Source: Rhodanobacter sp. C06
GTDB lineage: Bacteria; Pseudomonadota; Gammaproteobacteria; Xanthomonadales; Rhodanobacteraceae
Length of the DNA: 64,000 bases
Reading direction: 5' to 3'
Assembly (NCBI RefSeq): GCF_002001105.1
Contig: NZ_MUNP01000059.1
Coordinates: 1 to 64,000, forward strand
Shown: positions 1 to 9,300 of the stretch, one piece after another
Layout of the letters: the number at the start of each line of letters is the position of its first letter
How positions within the stretch are numbered: the first letter of the stretch is position 1
The notes under the pieces: model-generated
The model's input: only the letters and a program-made list of their open reading frames with translations
Told to the model about the DNA's origin: nothing
Databases searched by the model: none
Position numbers and translations under genes: made by a program

Positions 1-3000
1 CCGCGGCGGTGACACCCAGGCCCGTTACCGAAGCCGCTCCGCCGCGCTGGCCGACATTGGCGGTCGCGTTGGGCGGCAGGGATGCCTCGGGCGGCGGCGG
101 AGCGGCTTCGGTAACGGGCCTGGGTGTCACCGCCTCGGGCGGGGCGGCCGCCGCAACGCTGCTCGCCACCTGCGTCGACTCCCGGAATCGCAGGTGGCCG
201 AACCATGCGCCCAGCGGCAGCAGCGGTGGCGGCGTGGCGTTGGCGTAGCCGAGCATGGATCGCTGCCAGTCCGACGGCTCGGTGGCGGCCGCGCGCAGCG
301 CGGCATAGTCCAGCAGGCAGCGCTGGTCTAGCGGATTGTCCGCAGCGAGCAGGCCGCAGGAACGGTTCAACTGGTCGGCGAGCCGATTCATGACGTGCGG
401 CATGCCGCCGGCCTTGCCGGATTGCTCGAACTTCTGCATCAGCGCGTACAGCCGGGCGTGCATCTTCGTGTCGTAGGCCACGTTCGCTTCCAGATCCGTC
501 TGGATGGCGTCGGCCTCGCTCTGCTGGGTCTGCGCGCCCTGTTGTTCGCTGCGAGCTTCCTGCTGGTGCGTGTCCCAGGTCTGCCAGCCTGTCACCGCGA
601 CGGTGGCGATCGCGCCCAGGCTCAGCGAGGCGCCGATGGTTGCGCCGATGCGTTGGCGCCGGGTCTGCGCCGTTTTCTGGTCTGCGTCGGAGACGACGCT
701 GACGCGGGCGACCGTACCGGTTTCGGCCAGCGTGGGCAGCAGGTCGAGCATGCCCGCGTCGAGCGGGGTGCCCAGGGTTTCGCCGAGCTGGCAGTAGCTT
801 TCCCACTGCGACTCGTCGAAGAACTGTTCGGCCGTGCTCTGCTGCGGAAAGTCGCGATGGCTGTCGGCATAGCCGGCGACATCCAGCGGCAACTCGCACA
901 CAAGCCGGGGCTTGACCACCAGCAGGCAACCGCTGGCGCCGCTGGGATAGCCGATCCTGGCCAGCAGCAGGTGCTGGCTGCCCGGATCGGGCGTGATGCT
1001 GTCCGGGGTGCCGAAGCGCGCGCGCAGGGCGGCACTGGCGCTGGCGGACAGGCTGGCCGGATCGATGAAGTCGATCGCGATGTCCATGTCGATGCGTGCC
1101 TTCCGCGTCAGGTTCTCCAGGTCGGCAAACACGTAGCTGGGATCCGCGCCGCAGTCGGCCAGCACGATCAGGCTCAGCTCGCGCTTGAGCAGGCTGTAGA
1201 CGCCGGTGTTGTCGAAGTGGCCGCCGTCGGAGAGGTACCACACCGGGTTCTGCAGGCCGGGGAAACGCGCCACCATTTCCTGCAGCGCCGCGCGCGTCTT
1301 GCCCAGGTGCAACCACGACCAGCTCTTGCGGCCCAGCTTGTTGGCCCACCAGTAGCCGAGCCGCAAACCGCTCAGGAAAAACAGCGCCGCGGTGCCGGTG
1401 CGGGTCAGCGAGCCCATGCCCGAGCCGGCGGCAGCGCCCGAGATCGCGATCCACTCGGCCAGGCTGGTGTGATGAATCGAGCTGGCGGTTTCCGAGTGCG
1501 GTTCGGCCGGCCGGGTACCGACCTCGAGGCCGAGTGCGCTGATGCTCAGGTAGACGCCCTTGCGGTCGGCGTTATAGGTGTCGGTGAGGTCGTCGATGGT
1601 CTGGTTGATGCAGCAATTGATCAGGTGGATCGGACCGCCATGGGCGTGCGGAACATAGGCCGGCAGGCCGACATCGTCGCCATCGAGCAGGGCGGTCAGC
1701 TTCTTCACCTTGGCCGAATTGCCCGGGGTCTTGTCGGACAGCGGCGATACCGGAAAACGGACGGCTTCGTGCGTGGCGCGATGGTCGTGGCTGTTGCCCA
1801 CCGCGACATAGGTGCGGGCGATGCGCGAGCGGTAGAACGCTTGCAACGACGAGCGGTTGATCTGCTGCAGGTTGCGGCCGGTGAGGACGATGTAGGCCAG
1901 GCAGGGGAGGAAGACGGTCCACCAGCGCAGCCATGCCTCGCTGGCGGGCGTCGGCGGAGCGCCCGGCAACCAGCCGACCAGCCAGTGCATCCAGGTTTCG
2001 CTGGCCGAAACGCGCGCCATGAACACGAAATACTGCAAGGCGCTCAGCCAGAACAGCGCCAGCAGGGCGATCAGCAGCAGCCCGCACAGGTTGGCCAGCA
2101 GCGCCAGCGGCAGTTGCGCGATCCCCTTCTTGTTCGCCTGCGATTGCAGCATGGGCAGCGTGAAGCGGGCCACCGCCACCAGCATCGCCGCGAGTCCGGC
2201 GCTGGTCAGCACCGACCCGTGCGGCGAGCCGTTGCCGACCTTGTCGGCGAGATACCAGCTGAGCAGGTCGGCGACGCCGAGCCCGAGCAACAAGGTGAAG
2301 TATTTCAGCGCCGTGCTGAGGCCGACGGTGTAACGCACCCGATCCTGCGCAGGACGTGCGCGCCGGTGCAGCAGCCACAACCGGGCCAGCGGCACCGCCA
2401 GCAGGATCGCGCCGATCAGCAGCATCGCGGTGCGGCCATGGCGCACGTCGGCGGGCATCGTGAAGTGTCGCCACAGCAGGTACGCCGCGATGAGCCCGCT
2501 GCTGATGCAGGTGACGAGATCGTTGAAGACCGTGCCGTCCTGCGGATCGCGCGACCACCAGTAGGCGAAGGCCATGAACACGGCCAGCCAGGCCGGGAAC
2601 AGGGCCGCGAACCACCAGAAGCTGCCGGTGCCGCCGCCATAGCCCAGCAGATGCGGCAGCACGATCAGGCACGAGAGCAGTGCGATGTGCGTGGTCACCT
2701 CGAACTGGGTGGCGACGAAACCGCGCAATTGGCTGGCCCAGGTCTGCAGCAGGTCGCGCGCGCCGGCAGGCACCAGGTAGCGGCCATTGCTGCGCAACCA
2801 CCACAGCAGCAGCGACTGGTCGTCGGCCAGCCCGTGCTCGACCTGCTCCGGCTTCACCTTGTCGCTGAACAGGCGGCCGAACGTGGCGCCCGCGTAACCG
2901 CCGCCGGATACCGTCGACAGATAGTCGAAGCGGCGCAGCACGCCGTTTTTCGCCAGCGCCCGCAACAGCCCGATGCAGAACGTGGCGCTGCGCACGCCAC

Positions 3001-3133
3001 CGCCGGACAGGGCCAAGCCGATCGTGGGCCGATCCCAGTCGATGTCGTTGAGGCGGCGCCGATCCGCCAGCGCCTCCTGTTCCTGCGGCGGAATCGGATG
3101 CTGAGGCCCCTGCGTCGGCGTTGCCTGAGCCAT
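1..3133 (-). CDS. Patatin-like phospholipase with membrane segments (partial, 3' end outside window)
   Basis: The reading frame starts at an ATG at 3133 and stays open to the left edge, giving at least 1044 residues. A patatin-type acyl hydrolase core is visible: the oxyanion loop SGGGVRS at about residues 43-49, the nucleophile motif STVSGGGY at about 73-80, and the dyad motif SDGGHFDN encoded near 1225-1245. Between them lie several hydrophobic stretches (for example the residues encoded at 2550-2700 and 2340-2450), so this is a large membrane-linked member rather than a small soluble patatin. The part after the dyad holds one more hydrophobic segment (about 560-640) and an Ala/Pro-rich tail. 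Family knowledge says lipid acyl hydrolase; the substrate is unknown. A divergent sulfatase gene lies upstream. The C-terminus is unseen. Confidence 0.8.
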   Translation of the reverse strand, partial: MAQATPTQGPQHPIPPQEQEALADRRRLNDIDWDRPTIGLALSGGGVRSATFCIGLLRALAKNGVLRRFDYLSTVSGGGYAGATFGRLFSDKVKPEQVEHGLADDQSLLLWWLRSNGRYLVPAGARDLLQTWASQLRGFVATQFEVTTHIALLSCLIVLPHLLGYGGGTGSFWWFAALFPAWLAVFMAFAYWWSRDPQDGTVFNDLVTCISSGLIAAYLLWRHFTMPADVRHGRTAMLLIGAILLAVPLARLWLLHRRARPAQDRVRYTVGLSTALKYFTLLLGLGVADLLSWYLADKVGNGSPHGSVLTSAGLAAMLVAVARFTLPMLQSQANKKGIAQLPLALLANLCGLLLIALLALFWLSALQYFVFMARVSASETWMHWLVGWLPGAPPTPASEAWLRWWTVFLPCLAYIVLTGRNLQQINRSSLQAFYRSRIARTYVAVGNSHDHRATHEAVRFPVSPLSDKTPGNSAKVKKLTALLDGDDVGLPAYVPHAHGGPIHLINCCINQTIDDLTDTYNADRKGVYLSISALGLEVGTRPAEPHSETASSIHHTSLAEWIAISGAAAGSGMGSLTRTGTAALFFLSGLRLGYWWANKLGRKSWSWLHLGKTRAALQEMVARFPGLQNPVWYLSDGGHFDNTGVYSLLKRELSLIVLADCGADPSYVFADLENLTRKARIDMDIAIDFIDPASLSASASAALRARFGTPDSITPDPGSQHLLLARIGYPSGASGCLLVVKPRLVCELPLDVAGYADSHRDFPQQSTAEQFFDESQWESYCQLGETLGTPLDAGMLDLLPTLAETGTVARVSVVSDADQKTAQTRRQRIGATIGASLSLGAIATVAVTGWQTWDTHQQEARSEQQGAQTQQSEADAIQTDLEANVAYDTKMHARLYALMQKFEQSGKAGGMPHVMNRLADQLNRSCGLLAADNPLDQRCLLDYAALRAAATEPSDWQRSMLGYANATPPPLLPLGAWFGHLRFRESTQVASSVAAAAPPEAVTPRPVTEAAPPPPEASLPPNATANVGQRGGAASVTGLGVTAA
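5..134. repeat. 41-bp perfect inverted repeat inside the patatin-like gene
   Basis: Positions 5-45 and 94-134 are exact reverse complements over 41 bases, separated by 48 bases. The match stops sharply on both sides (4 against 135, and 46 against 93, do not pair). The repeat sits in the Ala/Pro-rich C-terminal coding tail of the patatin-like gene, and both arms and the loop stay open in that frame. It could be a real inverted duplication, a strong mRNA hairpin, or an assembly artefact near a window edge. Confidence 0.9.
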
Positions 3134-3478
3134 GAGCAGCCTCTCCATTGCGGGCGCCAGGTGGACCGGAATGCGGCGGGAACCTTATGCGCCGGTTGTC
3201 GTACCACGACAAGTGCCGCAGCGGCGGCAACAAGGGATGGAGGAGCCAGGAGGCCGGGTGAGGCGCGGCAGCGCTTCGCGGTCGGGGACTGTCAGAAGCC
3301 GGCGTACTTGTTGCCCATGAAAACATGGGCGTGCACGTCAATAGGCGATGCGGTCACCAGCTCGGCCGGTGGCGTATCGATCCGTTGGGACCCCCGGTGA
3401 CCCGGCTTTCAGGATTTGTGCTACAAATAAGTTTTCGAAAGTCAAATGCGCAAGCATTTCCCGGTAAAGGCCGTAGCC
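3134..3478. other. Divergent intergenic region
   Basis: About 345 bases between two divergent start codons. It is GC-rich except for an AT-richer patch at about 3410-3445, just upstream of the sulfatase, which is the likeliest place for that gene's promoter. No convincing gene, hairpin terminator or operator was seen. Confidence 0.5.
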
Positions 3479-4951
3479 ATGTCTGAAAACGAAGGTAGAC
3501 GCACGTTTCTGAAGAATTCCGTAGCGGCCGCGCTGGCCGCCGGGGCGTCGGGTATCGCCGGTGCGAAGGCGCTCGGTGCGCGCGAGAAAGACGCTGCAGC
3601 CGCCAAGCCCGTTGGCCCGCGCCCGAACATCGTGCTCTACATGGCCGACCAGTTCCGCATGGATTTCGTCGGCGCGAACGGCCACAACGGCAGCACGCGT
3701 ACGCCCAACCTGGACGCGCTGGCCGCACGCGGCAAGAATTTCGTCCACACGGTGACCAACCAGCCGGTCTGCGGACCGTCGCGCGCGACCTTCTTCAGCA
3801 GTCGCTATGCCACCGAAGCCGGCGTGTGGGAAAACGGCTTGGCGCTGGACCGGTCGCTCCCCACCCTGGCCGGCGAACTGCGCAAGGCGGGCTACACGTC
3901 CAACCTGATCGGCAAGTGGCACCTGGCCGCCGTCGACGAACGCGACGAAAACACCATGGGGCCGGTGCGACCCGAGGATCGCGGCGGTTTCCTCGACCTG
4001 TGGGAAGGCGCCAACACGCCCGAGCTGGTCTCGCATCCCTACTACGGCAAGATCTGGGATCGCGACGGCCGGCCCATGAGCTATCACGACCAGTACCGCG
4101 TCGACTTCCTGACGGATCGGGCCGTGCGCTTCCTGCGCCAGCGCCAGGAGCAGCCCTTCTTCCTGTTCATCTCGCAGCTGGAGCCGCACCAGCAGAACGA
4201 CATGCATCGCCCGGTGGCGCCGCACGGTTACCGCGATCGCTATCTCAACCCGTGGGTGCCTCGCGACCTGCGCCACCTGCCCGGCACCTGGCAGGACCAG
4301 CTTCCGGATTACTACGGCTGCATCCAGGCCATCGACGAATCGGTGGGGCGCGTACGGCAGACCCTGGAAGAGCAGGGGCTCGCCGAGAACACCATCTTCG
4401 CGTTCGTCAGCGACCATGGCTGCCACTTCATGACGCGCAACACCGAATACAAGCGCAGCGCGCACGCCAGCTCGCTGCGGGTTCCCTTCATCGTGGACGG
4501 CCCCGGCTTCAACGGCTCGCAGCAGATCCAGGAAGTGCTCGGCCTGATCGACGTGGCGCCGACGCTGCTGGACGCGGTGGGCGTGCCGATTCCCGCGTCA
4601 TGGAAGGGGCGCAGCGCCTTTCCGCTGATCGGCGATGCGCAGGCCAGGTCCCGATGGTCCAACCAGCAGCTCATCCAGATCAGCGAATCGCTGACCGGGC
4701 GGGCGATCCACACCAAGGACTGGACTTACTGCGTGGCCGACCTGTCGGGAAAAACCGACACCCCGGCGGTGGACGTCTATCACGAGTACCAGCTCTACGA
4801 CGAGCGCAACGACCCGCACGAGCTGGTCAACCTGGCCGGCCGCATGGAATATCGCGCCCAGGCCAAGGAATTGCGCGAACAGCTGCTGCAGCTGCTGGCC
4901 CAGGCCGGCGAGTCCGCGCCCGACATTCAAACGGCCAAGGTGTATCCCTGA
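3479..4951 (+). CDS. Tat-exported sulfatase
   Basis: A 490-residue type I sulfatase (alkaline phosphatase superfamily). From the ATG at 3479 the N-terminus carries a twin-arginine signal, RRTFLKNS at residues 7-14, followed by an Ala/Gly-rich hydrophobic segment. The active-site motif CGPSR begins at Cys98, the residue that maturases convert to formylglycine. An early metal-site Asp is in MADQ near residue 57. An in-frame ATG at 3446 would add 11 residues; 3479 is preferred because it puts the Tat motif near the start and has an AAAGG-type ribosome site. The family hydrolyses sulfate esters, and periplasmic action is inferred. No formylglycine-generating enzyme is in the window, and the substrate is not deducible. 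Confidence 0.85.
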   Translation: MSENEGRRTFLKNSVAAALAAGASGIAGAKALGAREKDAAAAKPVGPRPNIVLYMADQFRMDFVGANGHNGSTRTPNLDALAARGKNFVHTVTNQPVCGPSRATFFSSRYATEAGVWENGLALDRSLPTLAGELRKAGYTSNLIGKWHLAAVDERDENTMGPVRPEDRGGFLDLWEGANTPELVSHPYYGKIWDRDGRPMSYHDQYRVDFLTDRAVRFLRQRQEQPFFLFISQLEPHQQNDMHRPVAPHGYRDRYLNPWVPRDLRHLPGTWQDQLPDYYGCIQAIDESVGRVRQTLEEQGLAENTIFAFVSDHGCHFMTRNTEYKRSAHASSLRVPFIVDGPGFNGSQQIQEVLGLIDVAPTLLDAVGVPIPASWKGRSAFPLIGDAQARSRWSNQQLIQISESLTGRAIHTKDWTYCVADLSGKTDTPAVDVYHEYQLYDERNDPHELVNLAGRMEYRAQAKELREQLLQLLAQAGESAPDIQTAKVYP

Positions 4952-5032
4952 GCCCTGCGCTCGTCCCCTGCGGCGCGAACCGGGGCCGGGGTGCAGTTGA
5001 CTCTGGGGGGCGTATGCTTGAAAAGTCGACCC

Positions 5033-5046
5033 TGAACCCGGGTTCA
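5033..5046. promoter_or_regulatory. 14-bp perfect palindrome upstream of the PLD-like gene
   Basis: TGAACCCGGGTTCA is a perfect palindrome about 110 bases before the phospholipase D-like start and about 80 bases after the sulfatase stop. It could be a dimeric regulator site or chance in GC-rich DNA. It has no loop or T-run and so is not a terminator. Confidence 0.3.
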
Positions 5047-5155
5047 CGCCCTTGTTCCCCGGTCGCGCGGCATTCACGGTTCCCTTCGCACAGTACGCCG
5101 ACGGGGTGAATGACAGCCGCGGCCCCACGATGCGCGGCGTGAAGGGCAGGCGAAC

Positions 5156-6724
5156 ATGCGGCATCTCGTCACGATGGTCGGTTCGGTGTTGCTCGCGATG
5201 TCGCTGGCGGCGTGCCGGCCGCCCGCGGCCGTGGTGAAGCCGGTTTCGAAGGCATTGCCGCCGGCGGTGAACACGCCGGGCGCACGCTACGTGCACGCCG
5301 AGGTGGACCGGCACCAGGACCAGTCCGGATTCCGTCTGCTCACGCACAGCAACAACGCGCTGATGAGCCGGGTGGCACTGGCCGACCATGCGCAACATTC
5401 GCTGGACCTGCAGTACTACGTCTTCGACAACGACGCGACCGGGCGGCTGGTGGCGCAGCGATTGCTGGCCGCGGCCGACCGCGGCGTGCGCGTGCGCTTG
5501 CTGGTGGACGACATCAATGCCGGCAATTCGATCGACCTGTTCGACGCGCTGGATACCCACCCGAACATCGAGGTGCGCCTGTTCAATCCGTTTGCCACGA
5601 AAAAGCCGTCGCTGCTGTCCAAGGCCACCCAGTTCCTGCTCGACATGCATCGGCTCAACCGGCGCATGCACAACAAATCGTTCATCGCCGATGGCAACGT
5701 GGCCATCGTCGGTGGCCGCAACATCGGCGACGCGTATTTCGATGCGGGCGACAACGTCAACTTCCGCGACCTCGACCTGATCGCGATCGGGCCGGTGGTG
5801 CAACAGGCCGAGCATGCCTTCGACGCATACTGGAATTGCGACGCGGCCTATCCGGTGAAGGCGTTCGGCGGCAAACATGCCGACCACTACGACCTGGCCA
5901 AGCTGCGCGTGCAACTGGCGCACGACGCACGCAAGTTCGCGCAGTCCGACTACGCGCAAGCCACGCTGGTGAATCTGCCCAACGGCCCGATGGCCGACCA
6001 GCCCGGCGCCTGGTTCTGGGGGCCGGCCACGCTGGTGACCGATCAACCCGCCAAAATCGAGGCCGGTCCCGACCAGGCGCAGTTGCGCATCGGCCCGGAC
6101 ATCAAGGCGATGACCGACGCCGCGCAGCACGAGCTGCTGCTGATCTCGCCGTATTTCATTCCCGGCGACACCGGCACGGCCTACCTCGACGGGCTGGCCA
6201 AGCGCGGCGTGACGGTCAAGGTGCTGACCAATTCGCTCGCCTCGAACGACGAACCCATGGTGTATTCGGGCTATTCGCGGTATCGCCGTCCGCTGCTGGA
6301 AAGCGGCGTGCAGATCTACGAGCTGCGGCCAGCCGCCGGTGCGCCGCAATCGGCCACCAGCGGCGGCACCTCGTCCGGCGTCAGCCTGCATGCCAAGGCG
6401 ATCGTGGTGGATCGGCAGAAGGTGTTCATCGGCTCGATGAACATGGACGCCCGCTCGAAACTGCTCAACACCGAGATGGGCATCATCGTCGACAACCCGT
6501 CCCTGGCTGCCGCGGTGAGCAAGTTCTTCGACAGCGCCACGCAGCCCGAACATGCCTACCACGTGAGCCTGAAGGACGACGGCTCGCCGCACGGCGGCGC
6601 CATGCAATGGCAGGACACCGAGCATGGCAAGCCGGTGACCTACGACCACGAACCAGGCGCCACCACCGGCCGCCGGGTCGAAGTGCAGATCCTGAAGCTG
6701 TTGCCGCTGGAAAGCCTGCTCTAG
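5156..6724 (+). CDS. Phospholipase D-like lipoprotein (cardiolipin synthase-type)
   Basis: A 522-residue protein with a lipoprotein signal ending in LAAC, so Cys20 would be lipidated. It has two HKD motifs: HNKSFIAD at about residue 178 and HAKAIVVD at about residue 412, each followed by a Gly/Asn-rich segment (GGRNIGDAY and GSMNMDARS). This arrangement matches the PLD superfamily with two half-sites, as in cardiolipin synthases and related phosphatidyltransferases. The lipoprotein anchor sets it apart from inner-membrane ClsA and suggests action at the periplasmic face. The start has an AGGGCAGG ribosome site. It follows the sulfatase with a gap of about 200 bases that contains a palindrome, so it is probably transcribed separately. 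Confidence 0.85.
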   Translation: MRHLVTMVGSVLLAMSLAACRPPAAVVKPVSKALPPAVNTPGARYVHAEVDRHQDQSGFRLLTHSNNALMSRVALADHAQHSLDLQYYVFDNDATGRLVAQRLLAAADRGVRVRLLVDDINAGNSIDLFDALDTHPNIEVRLFNPFATKKPSLLSKATQFLLDMHRLNRRMHNKSFIADGNVAIVGGRNIGDAYFDAGDNVNFRDLDLIAIGPVVQQAEHAFDAYWNCDAAYPVKAFGGKHADHYDLAKLRVQLAHDARKFAQSDYAQATLVNLPNGPMADQPGAWFWGPATLVTDQPAKIEAGPDQAQLRIGPDIKAMTDAAQHELLLISPYFIPGDTGTAYLDGLAKRGVTVKVLTNSLASNDEPMVYSGYSRYRRPLLESGVQIYELRPAAGAPQSATSGGTSSGVSLHAKAIVVDRQKVFIGSMNMDARSKLLNTEMGIIVDNPSLAAAVSKFFDSATQPEHAYHVSLKDDGSPHGGAMQWQDTEHGKPVTYDHEPGATTGRRVEVQILKLLPLESLL

Positions 6725-7024
6725 CGCGCTGCGAAATTCGGGGCGGGACAAGACAGCGGGCAGCGTCGCCTATCCCGTGAATCATGGGGGTGGAGTCAGC
6801 GGTTTCGGGTTTCCTCGGGCGACCGATGTTTTTCGGCCGCGTGGTTCGTCTAGGCCACGCCTCGTTGGCAGGCCGGAAACACCCGAGCCGTGGATGTGCT
6901 GGCGCCGGAGTTGGCGACGAATGGCATCGGTTTCGGTTCGGACTACCATGGGCATCCCCATCGACCCGAGGGCGCGCGCCTGATGCTGGTCGACCTCGCA
7001 CCCCGCTCCGAGGGGCCCGTAGCC

Positions 7025-7747
7025 ATGCCCGTACTCACCCTGCGCGACCAAACCGTAGTCATCATCGGCGGCAGCTCCGGCATTGGCCATGCCGTCGCCG
7101 AGGGCGCGCTGGCCGAGGGCGCCCGGGTGGTGATCGGTTCGAGCAGCCAGGCCAGGGTCGACGCCGCGGTGCAGCGGCTGGGCGCCGGCGCGTCGGGCGC
7201 GGTGGTGGATGTCCAGGACGAGGCCAGCGTGGCCGGGTTCTTCGGTGCGCTGGAGCGCTTCGACCATCTGGTGTTCACGGCGGGCGAGCCGGGCGGTTTC
7301 GCGCCGGTGCCACTGGCGCAGCTGGATATCGCCGCAGCGGCCGAGGGTCTGCAGGTCCGCTTCTGGGGCGCGCTGAGGGTGGTCAAGCATGCCCAGCCGC
7401 GCCTGTCGGCGCATGGCTCGATCACGCTTACCGACGGCCTGCTGGCGCATCTGCCGAGGAAGGGCATACCGCTGGCGACGGCGTTCGCCGGCGCGGCGGA
7501 ACATCTGGTCCGGGGCCTGGCGGTGGACCTGGCGCCGATCCGGGTCAACGCGGTCTGTCCGGGCCCGGTGCTCACCGAGCGACTCGCGCAACTGCCGGCG
7601 GAGATGATCCGCCAGATGACCGAGCGCCAGCCGCTGCCCCGGGCCGCCGAGCCGGCCGAGGCGGCGCAGGCCTTTCTGTATCTGATGCGCGGCAGCTACA
7701 CCACCGGCCAGGTGCTCATCGTCGATGGCGGACGCATGCTGGTTTGA
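7025..7747 (+). CDS. SDR-family protein lacking the YxxxK motif
   Basis: 240 residues from the ATG at 7025, the usual length for a classical short-chain dehydrogenase/reductase. The NAD(P)-binding motif GGSSGIG is at residues 15-21, and a VFTAGEPGG segment stands where the family has NAG. At the catalytic position, where the family has Tyr-x-x-x-Lys, the sequence reads PRKGIPLATAFAGAAE with no Tyr. The C-terminus ends in a typical TGQVLIVDGGRML. An atypical or non-oxidoreductase role is possible; such YxxxK-less SDRs exist. In-frame starts further upstream (6890, 6983) would add residues outside the family core. About 300 featureless bases precede it. Confidence 0.8.
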   Translation: MPVLTLRDQTVVIIGGSSGIGHAVAEGALAEGARVVIGSSSQARVDAAVQRLGAGASGAVVDVQDEASVAGFFGALERFDHLVFTAGEPGGFAPVPLAQLDIAAAAEGLQVRFWGALRVVKHAQPRLSAHGSITLTDGLLAHLPRKGIPLATAFAGAAEHLVRGLAVDLAPIRVNAVCPGPVLTERLAQLPAEMIRQMTERQPLPRAAEPAEAAQAFLYLMRGSYTTGQVLIVDGGRMLV

Positions 7748-8364
7748 GGGCATGCCGGCGCGAGGAAGGTTTCGAACAGGGGCAAGGGCGGTGGCCCCCG
7801 GGGGTGTGGTGTCATCGGCTGCCTTCTGCGCCGGATCGCAGCCCACCAGCAGGACCGCCGGCAGCGGCAGGAGCAAGGATCGACGGATGGTCGCCGCTCT
7901 CCCGTAGTCGGTTGCGTGGACAAGGACTGGGGCAGAGGGTTGCCGGGTCTGCGGGGACAGGGCGCCCTGCTGCCGCTTTTCGCGAACGGGCTGATTCGCC
8001 GCGGTCACGCCGGTCGGCCGTCCATCCACACCTTCCACGTTCGCATTGTCCCTGACAGCTTTTGGCCGTCTAGCCGGCTGTTGCGGGGTGGATGCGGAAA
8101 GTCCACCATGCCACGTCGCGCGGACTTCGCTGCTGGAAAGAGGGGCTTTCCGGCCGGGTGGCGGCGTTGTGGCCGGAGTGGGCCAGTGGAGCGGTGAGGG
8201 TGAAGTACCAGCTGTGAGGGAGGCACGAACGCCACGTTCCCTGTTTGCGGAGGAACACGGGCGGAACGTGCCATCGGGCTCGTCCGCGCTTTCGGCATCA
8301 TGTCCGGCATGCCGCCTGTCCGGGCCGAGCCATTCGTTGCGGAAAGAGCTGACGGGGGTGTGTC
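7748..8364. other. 617-bp gene-poor stretch
   Basis: No supported gene. One minus-strand frame (about 7770-7920) encodes a lipoprotein-like stretch, LLLPLPAVLLVGC, but has no ATG start and runs on antisense into the SDR gene. Near 8228-8280 two 8-base arms (CACGTTCC and GGAACGTG) could pair. The last 40 bases contain the ribosome site of the next gene. Confidence 0.4.
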
Positions 8365-9168
8365 ATGGCCACGAACTACGCGCAACCGCTTTATTCGCCT
8401 GCCAGGCCGCTTGCCCTGGCGATCGACCGCTGGATCTGGGTCTTCATGGCGGCCTTCTTCATCGCCATCACGCTGACCGGGTTCATCCCGGACGCGATCA
8501 TGAAGGTCGAAATGGTGCGGTCCGGGGCCAGGCCGCCGTTCCCGCCGATCCTGCACGTGCATGCCGTGCTCATGGGAACCTTCCTGCTGGTGCTGCTCGC
8601 CCAGGCTTGGCTGATGGCGACGGGCCGGCGCGATCGGCACATGCTGCTGGGGCGCGCTGCCTTCCTGCTCGTTCCGGCCATCGTGGTGGCCGGTTTCGTC
8701 CTCGTCCCGGCGATCTACCAGCAGGTCTGGCACGGGGCCCAGGCGGCACCGCCGCCGGTGCAGGAAAAGCTGCGGCAGACGCTGCTGTTCCTGGACAACA
8801 TCGCGCTGTTCCAGACCAGCGCCGGCATCCTCTTTCCCATCTGCATCTGGCTGGCCTTGCGCGCGCGGCGCACCGACCCGGGCTTTCACAAGCGGATGAT
8901 GTTCCTCGCGGTGGCCGTCCCATTGATGGCGGCGGTCGACCGTATCGCCTGGCTGCCGACCACCGGCCCGGCCAGCCCGCTCTCGACCCTGCTTTACCCG
9001 ATGTTGGTGATGTCGCCGATCTTCCTGTGGGACGTGATCGGGCATCGGACGGTGCACCGGGCATACCTGGTCTGGCTGGGCCTGTATCTGCCCGTCGCTG
9101 TCGCCGTCTATTTGCTGTGGGACACGCCGGGGTGGCACGCGCTGGTGCCGCGGGTGCTGGGGCCGTGA
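8365..9168 (+). CDS. Seven-helix integral membrane protein of unknown function
   Basis: 267 residues with seven clear hydrophobic segments, roughly at residues 22-42, 66-87, 93-117, 144-166, 175-195, 211-232 and 236-256. A HVHA motif opens helix 2, and HK/HR pairs flank helices 5 and 6. Histidines near membrane faces suggest haem or metal contact, but this is only inference. The start has a GGGGGTG ribosome site. I do not recognise the family with certainty; it resembles uncharacterised membrane proteins seen in Xanthomonadales and Sphingomonadales. It stands alone between gene-poor stretches and is followed by a large hairpin. Confidence 0.75.
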   Translation: MATNYAQPLYSPARPLALAIDRWIWVFMAAFFIAITLTGFIPDAIMKVEMVRSGARPPFPPILHVHAVLMGTFLLVLLAQAWLMATGRRDRHMLLGRAAFLLVPAIVVAGFVLVPAIYQQVWHGAQAAPPPVQEKLRQTLLFLDNIALFQTSAGILFPICIWLALRARRTDPGFHKRMMFLAVAVPLMAAVDRIAWLPTTGPASPLSTLLYPMLVMSPIFLWDVIGHRTVHRAYLVWLGLYLPVAVAVYLLWDTPGWHALVPRVLGP

Positions 9169-9300
9169 GCCGGATGCGGGGCTTGGGAACAGCGTCGGGA
9201 AAAATTGCCGACGGCGGCGGAGGGCTTGGAGCGAGGCGGTCGTCCGGTCGCTAGGCAGACCGCTGCGGCCTCCACGCAGTCGCTGACACTTTTTGTCGAA

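Noticed and set aside
395..3400. A 1001-codon plus-strand open frame
   Set aside because: It is the antisense of the patatin-like gene. The product is His/Gln/Arg-rich with no domain, as expected for a shadow frame in GC-rich DNA, whereas the minus strand encodes clear catalytic motifs.
4598..6751. A 717-codon minus-strand open frame over the PLD-like gene
   Set aside because: Antisense to two genes with full motif sets; composition is that of a shadow frame (runs of Gly, Val, Arg, His, Gln).
7770..7920. Minus-strand lipoprotein-like stretch LLLPLPAVLLVGC after the SDR gene
   Set aside because: No ATG start or ribosome site, and the frame runs on through the antisense of the SDR gene with no sign of coding. 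It might be a relic, but this cannot be shown.
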